Shown here in pieces: positions 25,826 through 34,746 of a stretch of 59,484 nt of DNA. This stretch comes from Candidatus Parcubacteria bacterium (GTDB lineage Bacteria > Patescibacteriota > Minisyncoccia > Minisyncoccales > JAGLPU01), in assembly GCA_023137175.1 (NCBI GenBank), contig JAGLPU010000021.1:1-59484 (forward strand), read 5' to 3'. Numbering within the stretch: the first letter of the stretch is position 1; each line of letters begins with the position of its first letter. The notes beneath the pieces are model-generated. The model was not told the DNA's origin, ran no database searches, and saw only the letters and a list, made by a program, of their open reading frames with translations. A program made the position numbers and the translations under genes.

Positions 25826-25886
25826 GGCCTCGACAGCACTCACATAAACATTGAATTGGAGTTCGCTTCGGGGCCATTTTTATAAA
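25826..25886 (+). promoter_or_regulatory. Structured murB 5' leader
   Basis: The leader begins GGCCTCG (25826-25832), which can pair with CGGGGCC (25869-25875, one G-U) followed by ATTTTT. Alternatively a small hairpin GGAG-UUCG-CUUC (25858-25869) can form with a UUCG tetraloop. Exposed GCACTCAC and GGAGTT segments are each complementary to parts of the upstream candidate sRNA. Looks like an attenuator or RNA target site; not proven. Confidence 0.4.
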
Positions 25887-26762
25887 ATGAAGGAAAATAT
25901 TAATCAAGAATTATCTGGAGTGCGAAAGGATGTTTCTTTAGCCGATTACACTACTTTTAAAATTGGCGGATTGGCCAAGTATTTTTTTGAAGCGAAAACC
26001 AAAGAAGATATAGTCAAAGCAATCAAGGCAGCAATAAAATGTAATCTGCCTTTTTTTATTTTAAGCAGAGGAAGCAATCTTTTGATTTCCGATAAAGGCT
26101 ATCAGGGGTTAATAATCAGAATTGCTAATCAGGAATTCAACAATCTTCAGTGCGGAGCCGGCATGGATTTAAGCAAGCTGGTAAATTTTGCCAAGGAGAA
26201 TGAATTAACAGGAATGGAATGGGCTGCCGGCATTCCTGGAACAATCGGCGGAGCAATTTGCGGTAACGCAGGAGCTTTTGAATATTCAATAGCCGATGTT
26301 CTGGCTCAAGCGGAAGTCCTTGATGTTAAAGAAGAGGAAATAAAGGTTTTTCAAAATAAAGATTGCCAATTCAGCTATCGTAGCAGTATTTTTAAAAAGA
26401 ATCCTCAATTAGTAATTTTGTCAGCCGGTTTTAAATTAAAGCAAGGAAGAAAAGAAAATATTGTTCAAAAAATGCAAGAGCATTTGGAACATAGGGCTAA
26501 GACACAGCCGACTGGTTTCCCTTGCGCCGGCTCTATTTTTAAAAATTCTACTGATTTTTCCGCTGGACAGATGATTGAGCGATGCGGGCTTAAGGGGAAA
26601 AAAATTGGCAAAGTTGAAGTTTCTCAAAAACATGCCAATTTTATTATCAATACGGGCGGTGGAACAGCCAAGGAGGTTGTTACTTTAATAAATTTAATTA
26701 AACAGGAAGTTAAAAAAAAGACAGGGACAACCCTGGAAGAAGAAATACAATATCTTGGTTGA
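25887..26762 (+). CDS. murB: UDP-N-acetylenolpyruvoylglucosamine reductase
   Basis: Reduces UDP-GlcNAc-enolpyruvate to UDP-MurNAc with NADPH/FAD. 291 aa from ATG 25887 (an upstream TTG at 25851 lies in the structured leader and is rejected). FAD-binding ILSRGSNLLISDKG, the GIPGTIGGAICGNAGAF loop, FSYRSSIFK, the catalytic Ser in FPCAGSIFKN and a C-terminal HANFIINTGGGTA are all present. Type II-like, since the MurB C-terminal insert is short. With RodA and MurJ it supports a complete peptidoglycan pathway. Confidence 0.95.
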   Translation: MKENINQELSGVRKDVSLADYTTFKIGGLAKYFFEAKTKEDIVKAIKAAIKCNLPFFILSRGSNLLISDKGYQGLIIRIANQEFNNLQCGAGMDLSKLVNFAKENELTGMEWAAGIPGTIGGAICGNAGAFEYSIADVLAQAEVLDVKEEEIKVFQNKDCQFSYRSSIFKKNPQLVILSAGFKLKQGRKENIVQKMQEHLEHRAKTQPTGFPCAGSIFKNSTDFSAGQMIERCGLKGKKIGKVEVSQKHANFIINTGGGTAKEVVTLINLIKQEVKKKTGTTLEEEIQYLG

Positions 26763-26794
26763 CTTTTCTTTTAAAAATGAAATAATTAAATAAT

Positions 26795-27163
26795 ATGAAA
26801 ATAATCATAAAAACAGAGAAAATAGAATTAACTCCTGCTATTAAGGAGTTTATTGAAGAGAAAATCGGCGGCTTGGAAAAGTTCGTTACTTTGCTGCAAG
26901 AAGAGGAAAAAGATTATTTTGAAGGAAGAAAACCAAAAATAGAAGCTTTGGTTGAGGTGGGGAAGACTACTTTACATCACAAGAAAGGCCCTTTCTTTAG
27001 AGCGGAGTGCCAGATAGTGCATCTTAAAAAAAGCATTAGGGCTACAGCGAAATCAGAAGATTTAAGGCAGGCAATAGTGGAAGTAAAAGACGAACTGCAA
27101 ATACAGTTAAAAAAGTATAAGGAGAAGCCAAAGGCAAAGGCAAGAAAAAGTATTTCAAAATAG
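26795..27163 (+). CDS. hpf: Ribosome hibernation promoting factor (short HPF / RaiA family)
   Basis: 122 aa with the beta-alpha-beta-beta-beta-alpha fold of ribosome-associated inhibitor A: ELTPAIKEFIEEKIGGLEKF at the N-terminus, the EALVEVGKTTLHHKKGPFFRAECQI central strands and DLRQAIVEVKDELQIQLKKYKEK as the second helix, ending in a basic tail. No C-terminal dimerisation domain, so it is the short type. Binds the 30S decoding centre in stationary phase. TTGACT at 26759 may be its -35, but the -10 is unclear. Confidence 0.9.
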   Translation: MKIIIKTEKIELTPAIKEFIEEKIGGLEKFVTLLQEEEKDYFEGRKPKIEALVEVGKTTLHHKKGPFFRAECQIVHLKKSIRATAKSEDLRQAIVEVKDELQIQLKKYKEKPKAKARKSISK

Positions 27164-27214
27164 AATATCTTGTTTTAAACAGCGCTATTTACTTGTGCTA
27201 TTTTAACATTAAAT

Positions 27215-29668
27215 ATGGGAAATTTTAGTTCAATTTTTAGTAAATTTTTCAGTGGCGGCGAAGACAAACATCTGAAAAAAATTCAGCCGTTAGTAGAAGA
27301 AATAAACAGCCTCGAATCAAAATTCGAGGGTTTTTCTGATGGAGAGCTGAAAGGAAAAGCAACTGAATTTAAAGAAAGGATTGTAAACGGGGAATCCCTT
27401 GACATCCTTCTATCAGAAGCCTTTGCCGTTGTTAGAGAAGCGGCTAAGAGAACCTTACAGCAGCGACACTATGATGTTCAATTAATAGGAGGAATAATTT
27501 TGCATCAAGGAAGAATAGCTGAAATGAAAACAGGAGAAGGAAAAACTCTATCTTCCACCCTAGCTGTTTATCTTAATGCCTTAGAACAGAAAGGAGTTCA
27601 TGTGATTACAGTGAATGATTATTTAACCAAAAGAGATATGGTTTGGATGGGACAGGTTTATCACTTGCTAGGGCTGTCTATCGGCTGCATAGTTCATGAC
27701 GCAGCCTATATTTATGATCCAACACTGGATAAAGAAAATGATGAAGCCAGAGATTTAACAGGCGGCTTTAAAGTTATTGAAAGCTATTTAAAACCGGTTT
27801 CCAGGAAAGAAGCATATCAAGCGGATGTCACCTATGGAACGAATAATGAATTTGGCTTTGATTATTTGCGGGACAATATGGTCTATGACGCGGAAGCTCG
27901 AACTCAAAGAGAATTTAATTATGCCGTTGTTGATGAGATAGACTCAATTTTAATTGACGAAGCCCGAACTCCTTTGATTATTTCCGCCCCGGATACTGAG
28001 GCGACCAAGACTTACGGCGAGTTTGCCAAAATCATTCCCCATTTAAAAGAAGATGCTGATTATAGTATTGACGAAAAACTAAAAGCAGTCACTTTGACGG
28101 AAGAGGGTGTTGAAAAAGTGGAGAAAATTTTAGGAATGGAGAATATTTATGAAGAGAAAGGAATAAAATATTTACACCATCTTGAACAAGCTTTGCGCGC
28201 TCAGGCGCTTTTTAAAAAAGATAAGGATTATACGGTAAGAGAGGGACAGATTATTATTGTTGATGAATTTACCGGTCGTTTATTGCCGGGTCGTCGCTAT
28301 TCCGGAGGTCTTCATCAGGCGATTGAAGCTAAGGAAGGGGCAAAGGTCCAGCCGGAGTCAATGACTTTGGCTTCAATCACTTTTCAGAATTATTTCAGAA
28401 TGTATAAAAAGCTTGCCGGTATGACTGGAACTGCGCTTACTTCTGCTGAAGAGTTTGATAAAGTTTACGGACTGGAAGTGACAGCTATCCCCACTAATAA
28501 ACCAATGTTGCGTGAAGATTTGTCAGACAGGGTTTATAAAACAAGGGATGGCAAGTTTAAAGCGGTGGTCGCGGCAATCAAAGAAAGACATGAAAAGGAC
28601 CAACCGATTTTGGTGGGAACAGTTTCCATTGAGAGAAACGAATATTTAGGCAAGCTATTAGAAAGAGAAGGAATCCCCCATAAGATTTTAAACGCCAAGC
28701 GCCACGAACAAGAGGGAGAAATTATTGCCCAAGCAGGTAAAAAAGGAGCAGTGACAATTGCCACCAATATGGCCGGCCGGGGAGTGGATATAACCCTGGG
28801 AGGCAATCCTGCTCAAGACATGGAAGAGATTGCAAAAATAGGAGGGCTTCATATTATTGGCACTGAAAGGCATGAAGCTAGGAGGATTGATAATCAGCTG
28901 CGGGGACGAGCCGGCCGTCAGGGAGATCCTGGTTCTTCTCAGTTTTTTATTTCTTTGGAAGACGATTTGCTACGGATATTTGGCGGAGACAAGATAAAAT
29001 CTTTAATGGAGATGTTGAAAATTCCAGAGGACGAGCCAATTGAAGTTAAATTAATTTCAGGCGCTATTGAATCAGCTCAGTCAAAAATTGAGGGAATGAA
29101 TTTTGATCTAAGAAAGCACCTTTTGGATTATGATGATGTTTTGAACAAGCATCGAGAAGTAGTTTATAAAAAAAGAGCGGAAGTTTTAGAAAAATTTGAA
29201 CAAGGCAGGTTAAAAGCATATGTTATGGAACTTGCGGAGAAACAAGGGCAAAACAAAGAGGATTATGAAAAAAAAGAAGCGGAAATAGGAACAGAAAATA
29301 TGAGAAGAATAGAAAAGATTGTTTGTTTGCGGACATTGGATTTTTTCTGGATGGATCACTTGGAAGCTATGGACCATTTAAGGGACTCAGTACGTTTAAG
29401 GGCTTATGGTCAGCAAGATCCTTTAATTGAGTATAAAAATGAAGGGCATAGAATGTTTCGCAATTTCTTAGATACTGTTGAATCAGCCATTGTCAAAAAT
29501 ATTTTTGCCGCTAATCTGCCGTCTCAGCCATCTGTGCCGATGTTCAGCGAACCATCAACTTCAGCTAGCTCTAAAACTCCGTTGGACAAAAAAGCTGGCA
29601 GAAATGATCCATGCCCATGTGGAAGCGGTAAGAAATATAAAAAATGCTGCTATCCCAAATATGGATAA
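27215..29668 (+). CDS. secA: Preprotein translocase ATPase SecA
   Basis: Drives post-translational export through SecYEG. 817 aa. Walker A in [11 protein letters not shown] (about 100-110), DEAD-type Walker [12 protein letters not shown], preprotein crosslinking domain (about 225-370), GTVSIE, motif VI in [13 protein letters not shown], helical scaffold/wing region, and a C-terminal zinc finger [18 protein letters not shown] that binds SecB or ribosomes. Complete. secD and secF follow directly, forming an export cluster. Confidence 0.97.
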   Translation: MGNFSSIFSKFFSGGEDKHLKKIQPLVEEINSLESKFEGFSDGELKGKATEFKERIVNGESLDILLSEAFAVVREAAKRTLQQRHYDVQLIGGIILHQGRIAEMKTGEGKTLSSTLAVYLNALEQKGVHVITVNDYLTKRDMVWMGQVYHLLGLSIGCIVHDAAYIYDPTLDKENDEARDLTGGFKVIESYLKPVSRKEAYQADVTYGTNNEFGFDYLRDNMVYDAEARTQREFNYAVVDEIDSILIDEARTPLIISAPDTEATKTYGEFAKIIPHLKEDADYSIDEKLKAVTLTEEGVEKVEKILGMENIYEEKGIKYLHHLEQALRAQALFKKDKDYTVREGQIIIVDEFTGRLLPGRRYSGGLHQAIEAKEGAKVQPESMTLASITFQNYFRMYKKLAGMTGTALTSAEEFDKVYGLEVTAIPTNKPMLREDLSDRVYKTRDGKFKAVVAAIKERHEKDQPILVGTVSIERNEYLGKLLEREGIPHKILNAKRHEQEGEIIAQAGKKGAVTIATNMAGRGVDITLGGNPAQDMEEIAKIGGLHIIGTERHEARRIDNQLRGRAGRQGDPGSSQFFISLEDDLLRIFGGDKIKSLMEMLKIPEDEPIEVKLISGAIESAQSKIEGMNFDLRKHLLDYDDVLNKHREVVYKKRAEVLEKFEQGRLKAYVMELAEKQGQNKEDYEKKEAEIGTENMRRIEKIVCLRTLDFFWMDHLEAMDHLRDSVRLRAYGQQDPLIEYKNEGHRMFRNFLDTVESAIVKNIFAANLPSQPSVPMFSEPSTSASSKTPLDKKAGRNDPCPCGSGKKYKKCCYPKYG

Positions 29669-29697
29669 TTGACAATTAAGCTTTTTGAGCCTATATT
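29669..29697 (+). promoter_or_regulatory. Leaderless promoter for secD, TTGACA-N17-TATATT
   Basis: Perfect TTGACA at 29669-29674, 17-nt spacer, TATATT 29692-29697; the secD ATG at 29704 is the exact predicted +1. The best example in the window of the leaderless arrangement. Confidence 0.7.
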
Positions 29698-29703
29698 AAA
29701 CCA

Positions 29704-31422
29704 ATGGTAAAAACGAGAATTTACTTAACTATTGTCTTTATTTTCCTTCTGGCTTTTCTCGCCGGCAATTTTGTAGAGCCTAAATGTTTCAACCAAACAG
29801 CCGATAATCTAAACTCCAAACTTTCATGGCAAGTGCCTCATTTCTGGTCCCTGCCTTTTAAATTCGGTTTGGATTTACAGGGAGGTGTCCGATTAATTTA
29901 TCAAGCAGATTTGTCTGATATTTCGGAAGGAGATAGAGACTCGGCTATGGAAGGAGTGCGTGATGTTATCGAAAGGAGAATAAATACTTTTGGTGTTTCT
30001 GAACCGCGTATAACAACCAGTAAAGCTGGGGAAAACTGGCGTTTAGTAGTAGAGCTTCCGAATGTAAAAGATGTTAGCCAAGCTTTAGAATGGATTGGAG
30101 AGACCCCTTTATTGGAATTTAAAGAAGAAAACACTTTGCCAGAGCTTACTCCTGAACAGGAAAATCAAATGGAAGCAGATAATGCAGTTATTAAAGTCGA
30201 AGCCAAACGGATTTTGGCTGAGGTGCTGAAAGAGGGTGCGGATTTTGCTTCTTTAGCCAGAGAATACTCTGAAGATACTGTTTCTCAAGAGAAAGACGGA
30301 GATTTGGGCTGGTTTTCCAAAGGAACAATGGTGCCACAGTTTGAAAAAGCTGTTTTTGACGAACTGAAAACAGGAGAAATCACGAAAGACTTAGTGGAAA
30401 CTGTTTATGGCTACCATATTATTAAAAAAACAGATGTTCGGGAAAACGAAGTTAAAGCCAGCCATATTTTAATTAGAATAAAAACCAAATTTGATTATCT
30501 GGATTTATCGCAATGGACGCCTTGGAAATATACAGGGCTGGGCGGAGAACATTTGCAAACAGCTCGTTTGGAATTTGAGCCGACTTCAGGGGCTCCGACA
30601 ATAGCTTTAGAATTTAAAAAAGAAGGGACGCAAATGTTCGCTGAAATTACAAAAAGAAATGTGGACAAACCTTTAGCCATTTTTTTGGATGGAATGTCAA
30701 TTGTTGACACTACTGGCGATGGAGAGATTACTTTTGAGGATATTTATGCTCCGACAATTCAAGAGCCGATAACCAGCGGCAAGGCGGTGATAAGCGGCAA
30801 TATGGACATTGTTCGGGCAAAAGAAATTGTCAGGAGGTTGAAGGCTGGTGCTTTGCCGGTTGATATCGGCGAACCGATTTATCAGAAAACCGTTGGTCCG
30901 AGCCTGGGAGCGATTTCTTTGGAAAAATCATTAGTGGCCGGCATATATGGATTTTTGGCAGTAATTCTGTTTATGATTGTGTTTTATCGCTTGCCGGGAG
31001 TATTGGCGTCAATTTCTTTGCTGGTTTATGCAGTTTTGCTCTTGGCTCTTTTCAAGCTAATTCCCGTCACCCTGACTTTGGCCGGTATGGGAGGAGTTAT
31101 TTTATCTATTGGTATGGCGGTTGACGCTAATGTTCTTATATTTTCCCGTATGAGAGAAGAACTAAAAGATGGAAATTCTTTTTCTTATTCTGTTGAAGAG
31201 GGTTTTAGAAGAGCATGGTCTTCAATTTGCGACGGCAATCTTACTACTTTATTGGTAGCGTTTATTTTGTTCAGCTTTGGTACTAGCTTTGTTCAAGGTT
31301 TTGCTTTAACTTTAAGTATTGGAATTTTATTAAGCATGTTTTCAGCGATTTTTATCACTAAAAACTTTTTAAGAGTTTTTACTGGAACAATATTTGAAAA
31401 CTGGAAATGGCTTTGGCGCTAA
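29704..31422 (+). CDS. secD: Protein translocase subunit SecD with parvulin-like insertion
   Basis: 572 aa. SecD landmarks: N-terminal TM (6-21), FGLDLQGGVRL (54-64), RRINTFGVSEP (91-101), IGETPLLEFK (131-140), TGLGGEHL (277-284), and five C-terminal TMs with the GMAVDANVLIFSRMREE motif. Between about 145 and 262 sits an insertion resembling a PpiC/SurA parvulin prolyl isomerase: GADFASLAREYSED, GDLGWFSKGTMVPQFEKAVF, and VYGYHIIKKTD. The parvulin first strand (KASHILIR) appears after, not before, this core (251-258), suggesting a permuted or half-duplicated domain. SecD pulls exported chains from the translocon; the insertion could act on emerging proteins. Confidence 0.93.
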   Translation: MVKTRIYLTIVFIFLLAFLAGNFVEPKCFNQTADNLNSKLSWQVPHFWSLPFKFGLDLQGGVRLIYQADLSDISEGDRDSAMEGVRDVIERRINTFGVSEPRITTSKAGENWRLVVELPNVKDVSQALEWIGETPLLEFKEENTLPELTPEQENQMEADNAVIKVEAKRILAEVLKEGADFASLAREYSEDTVSQEKDGDLGWFSKGTMVPQFEKAVFDELKTGEITKDLVETVYGYHIIKKTDVRENEVKASHILIRIKTKFDYLDLSQWTPWKYTGLGGEHLQTARLEFEPTSGAPTIALEFKKEGTQMFAEITKRNVDKPLAIFLDGMSIVDTTGDGEITFEDIYAPTIQEPITSGKAVISGNMDIVRAKEIVRRLKAGALPVDIGEPIYQKTVGPSLGAISLEKSLVAGIYGFLAVILFMIVFYRLPGVLASISLLVYAVLLLALFKLIPVTLTLAGMGGVILSIGMAVDANVLIFSRMREELKDGNSFSYSVEEGFRRAWSSICDGNLTTLLVAFILFSFGTSFVQGFALTLSIGILLSMFSAIFITKNFLRVFTGTIFENWKWLWR

Positions 31423-31434
31423 AACTTATTTAAT

Positions 31435-32331
31435 ATGGATTTTTTAAAATATCGCAAAATATATTTCTTCTTTTCAGGAACACTGGTCTTAACAAGCTTG
31501 ATCTGTCTGTCTGTTTTTGGTTTGAATTTTGGTATTGAATTTAAGGGAGGCAGCGTTTTGGAAATAGAGTACCAAGACGCTAGGCCTAATACCAACCTTA
31601 TTAAGGAGAAGCTTTCTGATTTTGATTTTAAAGATTTATCTCTCCGGCAAGTGGGTGAGTCAGGAGTTATCTTAAGCGTTGGAGAAAAAAATATCAATCA
31701 GCAGGTTTGCGATGAAATTATTCAGAAATTGGCAGAGTTGGGAGAAATTGATCAGGAGACCAAACCGGCTTTTGAAGCTATCAGCTCGGTGATTGGGAGA
31801 GAACTTACCCAAAAGACAGGAATGATAATAGCCTTTTCCTTATTGGCAATAATTCTGTATATTTCTTTTGCTTTCAGGAAAGTTTCTAGGCCAATGGCCA
31901 GCTGGCAATATGGAGTAGTCACTTTAGTCGCTCTTTTCCATGATGTGTTGATTCCTTTGGGAATTTTCTCAATTTTAGGCAAATTTTACGGTATCCAAAT
32001 AACCATTCCGGTTATTACCGCTTTGCTTACTGTTTTTGGATATTCTGTTAATAATACAGTGGTGGTCTTTGACAGAATCAGAGAAAATCTTTTCAAAAAA
32101 ACAAACTTCACTTTTGAAGAAACAGTAAATGTTGCTTTGCGGCAAACCTTAACTCGTTCAATCAACACTTCCTTGACTACTTTGTTTGTTTTAATAGCTA
32201 TTTTCTTTTTTGGTGGAGAAACTCTTAAGTATTTTTCTTTAGCTTTGATCATGGGAATTATTGCAGGAACTTATTCTTCAATGTTTTTAATAAATTCTGT
32301 TTTAGTCAGCTGGGAAAAAAGAAAAGCTTGA
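31435..32331 (+). CDS. secF: Protein translocase subunit SecF
   Basis: 298 aa. N-terminal TM, GIEFKGGSVLEIEY (25-38, the SecF counterpart of the SecD DLQGG motif), a short periplasmic domain, then five TMs with the VFDRIRENL signature (about 210-218). Starts 12 nt after secD, so they are co-transcribed. No insertion domain is present here, unlike SecD. Confidence 0.95.
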   Translation: MDFLKYRKIYFFFSGTLVLTSLICLSVFGLNFGIEFKGGSVLEIEYQDARPNTNLIKEKLSDFDFKDLSLRQVGESGVILSVGEKNINQQVCDEIIQKLAELGEIDQETKPAFEAISSVIGRELTQKTGMIIAFSLLAIILYISFAFRKVSRPMASWQYGVVTLVALFHDVLIPLGIFSILGKFYGIQITIPVITALLTVFGYSVNNTVVVFDRIRENLFKKTNFTFEETVNVALRQTLTRSINTSLTTLFVLIAIFFFGGETLKYFSLALIMGIIAGTYSSMFLINSVLVSWEKRKA

Positions 32332-32356
32332 CAGTATCTTTAAATTGTTATATAAA
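32328..32356 (+). promoter_or_regulatory. Promoter of the sigma/HARE gene, TTGACA-N17-TATAAA
   Basis: TTGACA 32328-32333 overlaps the secF stop; TATAAA 32351-32356. Predicted start about 32363, two bases before the ATG at 32365. Using the overlapping TAAAAT (32353-32358) the start would coincide with the ATG. Confidence 0.65.
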
Positions 32357-32364
32357 ATAATAAC

Positions 32365-33396
32365 ATGTTTAATTATCCAAATATTTGCAAAAATTTAGTA
32401 AAAGATTTACCTCCTAGGTCAAAGGATGTTGTTGTTTGCCGTTTTGGTTTGGAGACAGGAAAAAAGGAAACTTTGGAAGCAATCGGCAAAAAATACGGCA
32501 TCACCCGGGAAAGGGTGCGTCAAATACAAGAAGACGGGTTGAAGAAAGCAAGTGCTAAGATTAAAAGCAACAACTCTTCTTACCAGAAGATTTTTAAGAA
32601 TTTTACTGATTATCTTGAAAAAGAAGGCAGCTTAAAAAGAGAAGACAAGCTCTTGGAACAACTGGGAGGAGAAAAACACTCTAACCATGTTTTCTTTTTG
32701 TTGGTCCTAGGAGATGGTTTTAAAAGAGTAAAAGGAGAACAGAATTTTTATCCTTTTTGGACAACTGATAATAATTCAGCAAGTTTGGCCAAAAAAATTG
32801 GCGATTTTTTCGTTAAAAAATTCAAAAAAGAAAACAAACCTCTCTGCCTCGGAGAGATTTTTAAAATTTATCAGCATGAAGTTTTGCCGCAGACGAAAAA
32901 AACATTAAGCGCTCCGGTTTTATTATCTTTTATTGAAGTTTCCCGACAGGTTGCCCAGGCGCCTAATGAACGGCTTGGCTTAGATTTTTGGCCGGAAGTC
33001 AACCCAAAGGGAGTTAGAGACAAGGCTTATCTAATACTTAAAGAAGAGAACAGACCTTTGTATTTTAAAGAGGTGACTGACCTTATTAATGACGCTAAAG
33101 GAATAAAAGGAACTGTTCTTCCTCAGACCGTGCACAATGAATTGATTCGTGACGATAGGTTTGTTTTAGTCGGCCGGGGAGTTTACGCCTTAAAAGAATG
33201 GGGATATGAGCCTGGTGTAGTTAAAGATGTTATTTTGAAAATTTTAAGGGAGCGGGAAAAACCAATGACCAGAGAGGAATTAGTTGCCAAAGTTTTAGAA
33301 CAGCGGCAAGTAAAAGAAAATACCATTATTTTAAATTTACAAAACAAAAAACACTTTTTAAGGAACGACCAAGGAGAATATTTTATAAAAATTTAG
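32365..33396 (+). CDS. Sigma-70 region 4 / HARE-HTH transcription regulator
   Basis: 343 aa. The N-terminal 70 residues are a sigma-70 region 4 helix-turn-helix: LPPRSKDVVVCRFGL, ETLEAIGKKYGITRERVRQIQEDGL (-35 recognition helix). Region 2 (the -10 reader) is absent, so it is not a complete sigma factor. The rest contains winged-helix modules; around 210-270 (AYLILKEENRPLYFKEVTDLI... DDRFVLVGRGVYALKEWG) it matches the HARE-HTH fold also found in RNA polymerase delta subunit. A second similar wHTH is at about 285-343. Probably an RNA polymerase-associated or DNA-binding regulator. Transcribed from its own near-leaderless promoter. Confidence 0.75.
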   Translation: MFNYPNICKNLVKDLPPRSKDVVVCRFGLETGKKETLEAIGKKYGITRERVRQIQEDGLKKASAKIKSNNSSYQKIFKNFTDYLEKEGSLKREDKLLEQLGGEKHSNHVFFLLVLGDGFKRVKGEQNFYPFWTTDNNSASLAKKIGDFFVKKFKKENKPLCLGEIFKIYQHEVLPQTKKTLSAPVLLSFIEVSRQVAQAPNERLGLDFWPEVNPKGVRDKAYLILKEENRPLYFKEVTDLINDAKGIKGTVLPQTVHNELIRDDRFVLVGRGVYALKEWGYEPGVVKDVILKILREREKPMTREELVAKVLEQRQVKENTIILNLQNKKHFLRNDQGEYFIKI

Positions 33397-33411
33397 TATA
33401 CTCATTATATA

Positions 33412-34719
33412 ATGGAGGAGGAATTTTTAATAATTTTTAATGTCTTAAGAGATTTCGTTAAGGCGTGGTGGTGGGTGCCGTTGCCTTTTATTCTTTATCG
33501 TTCTTTTGAATTCCTTTATCTTTGGTGGAGGCAGGAAGTTTTTGACAGCAAAATTGAACGCATCCTTTTGGAAATAAAACCTCCCATAGAAGTATTAAAA
33601 CCGTTACGGGCTATGGAAGCGGTTTTTTCTGGTTTATGGCATATTTATGATCCGCCGAATCCGCGGGAAAAATGGCTGGAAGGAAAATTTCTGCTAACTT
33701 TGTCACTAGAAATTGTTTCCATCGAAGGCGAAATACATTTTTATATCAGAGTGCCTAAAAATTTGCGCAATATGGTTGAAGCTTCTATCTATTCTCAGTA
33801 CCCGGATGTTGAGATTTCAATTGTTGACGATTATATTAAAAATGTTCCCAAAACCATGCCTAACAAGGAGTGGGAGCTTTGGGGCTGTGATTATGAGCTA
33901 ATGAAGAATGAAATTTATCCTATTAAGACTTATAGCAGTTTTTTCGAAACCAGCCCGGAGGCCAGCAAAGAAGAAAAAAGAATTGACCCATTATCTCCCC
34001 TGTTGGAAGGAATGTCAAAATTAGGTCCGGGAGAACAATTATGGGTTCAAATTATGGCTAAGCCGCTTGTGCCGTCAGTGGACTATGATTTTCCCAAGCT
34101 AGGCCGGGACGCAGTAAATAAATTAATAAAGAGGCCAGCAGAGTCAGGAAAGCCATCTATAATGATTAATAAAGATGACTTGATAGGAGCGACTGATTTA
34201 TTGGTTTTCGGCGAAAAAATGGAACAAAAAAAATCCGAGACAAGAGAGTTCATCCCTCCGGAAATGAAGCTTACTCCCGGAGAGAGGGAGATAGTAACGA
34301 AAATTGAAGAAAAGGTCAGTAAAACCTCTTTTATGTCTAATATTAGATTTATTTATCTGGCCAAAAAAGAGTCTTTTTTTGGCGCGCATAAAGCATGGGT
34401 TATGGGTTTTTTCGATCAATTTAATACCACTCATTTGAATGCTATGAAGCCTTGGAAAAAAACCATTACCAAGGTTCACACAGTATTGACATGGTTTTTG
34501 GACGCAAGAAGAGTTTATGTTAGGAAGAGAAGACTTTTAAGGAGATATATGGGGCGAGATACTCCTTTATTCCCTGAATCAGGAGGAACCTATGTTTTAA
34601 ATATTGAAGAGCTGGCCACTTTGTATCATTTTCCGGGGAGAACTGTTTCCTATGCTCCGGGAGTTAAAAGAGTTGAGGCTAAAAAAGGAAAGGCTCCTTT
34701 CAGCTTGCCTGTTGAATAG
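33412..34719 (+). CDS. Large membrane-associated protein paired with TraG-like ATPase, unknown function
   Basis: 435 aa, no catalytic motif recognised. The N-terminus has a hydrophobic, Trp-rich segment (about 10-40, AWWWVPLPFILYRSFEFLYLWW) that could anchor it to the membrane. The body contains LWHIYDPPNPREKW, LTLSLEIVSIEGEIHFYIRVP (a conserved beta-rich block around 95-125) and a late HTVLTWFLDARRVYVRKRRLLRRYMGR basic stretch. It ends 27 nt before a HerA/TraG-like ATPase; this gene pair is recurrent in candidate-phyla genomes, suggesting one machine. TATACT at 33397 may be its -10. Confidence 0.5.
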   Translation: MEEEFLIIFNVLRDFVKAWWWVPLPFILYRSFEFLYLWWRQEVFDSKIERILLEIKPPIEVLKPLRAMEAVFSGLWHIYDPPNPREKWLEGKFLLTLSLEIVSIEGEIHFYIRVPKNLRNMVEASIYSQYPDVEISIVDDYIKNVPKTMPNKEWELWGCDYELMKNEIYPIKTYSSFFETSPEASKEEKRIDPLSPLLEGMSKLGPGEQLWVQIMAKPLVPSVDYDFPKLGRDAVNKLIKRPAESGKPSIMINKDDLIGATDLLVFGEKMEQKKSETREFIPPEMKLTPGEREIVTKIEEKVSKTSFMSNIRFIYLAKKESFFGAHKAWVMGFFDQFNTTHLNAMKPWKKTITKVHTVLTWFLDARRVYVRKRRLLRRYMGRDTPLFPESGGTYVLNIEELATLYHFPGRTVSYAPGVKRVEAKKGKAPFSLPVE

Positions 34720-34740
34720 CTTCTCCACATACCCTATAAT
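34712..34740 (+). promoter_or_regulatory. Leaderless promoter of the TraG-like ATPase, TTGAAT-N17-TATAAT
   Basis: TTGAAT 34712-34717 overlaps the stop of the upstream gene; TATAAT 34735-34740; ATG 34747 is the predicted +1. Confidence 0.65.
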
Positions 34741-34746
34741 AAAGTC

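Noticed and set aside
25826-25875. murB leader as a known riboswitch
   Set aside because: No conserved aptamer core (TPP, SAM, glmS, preQ1, c-di-GMP or similar) can be recognised.
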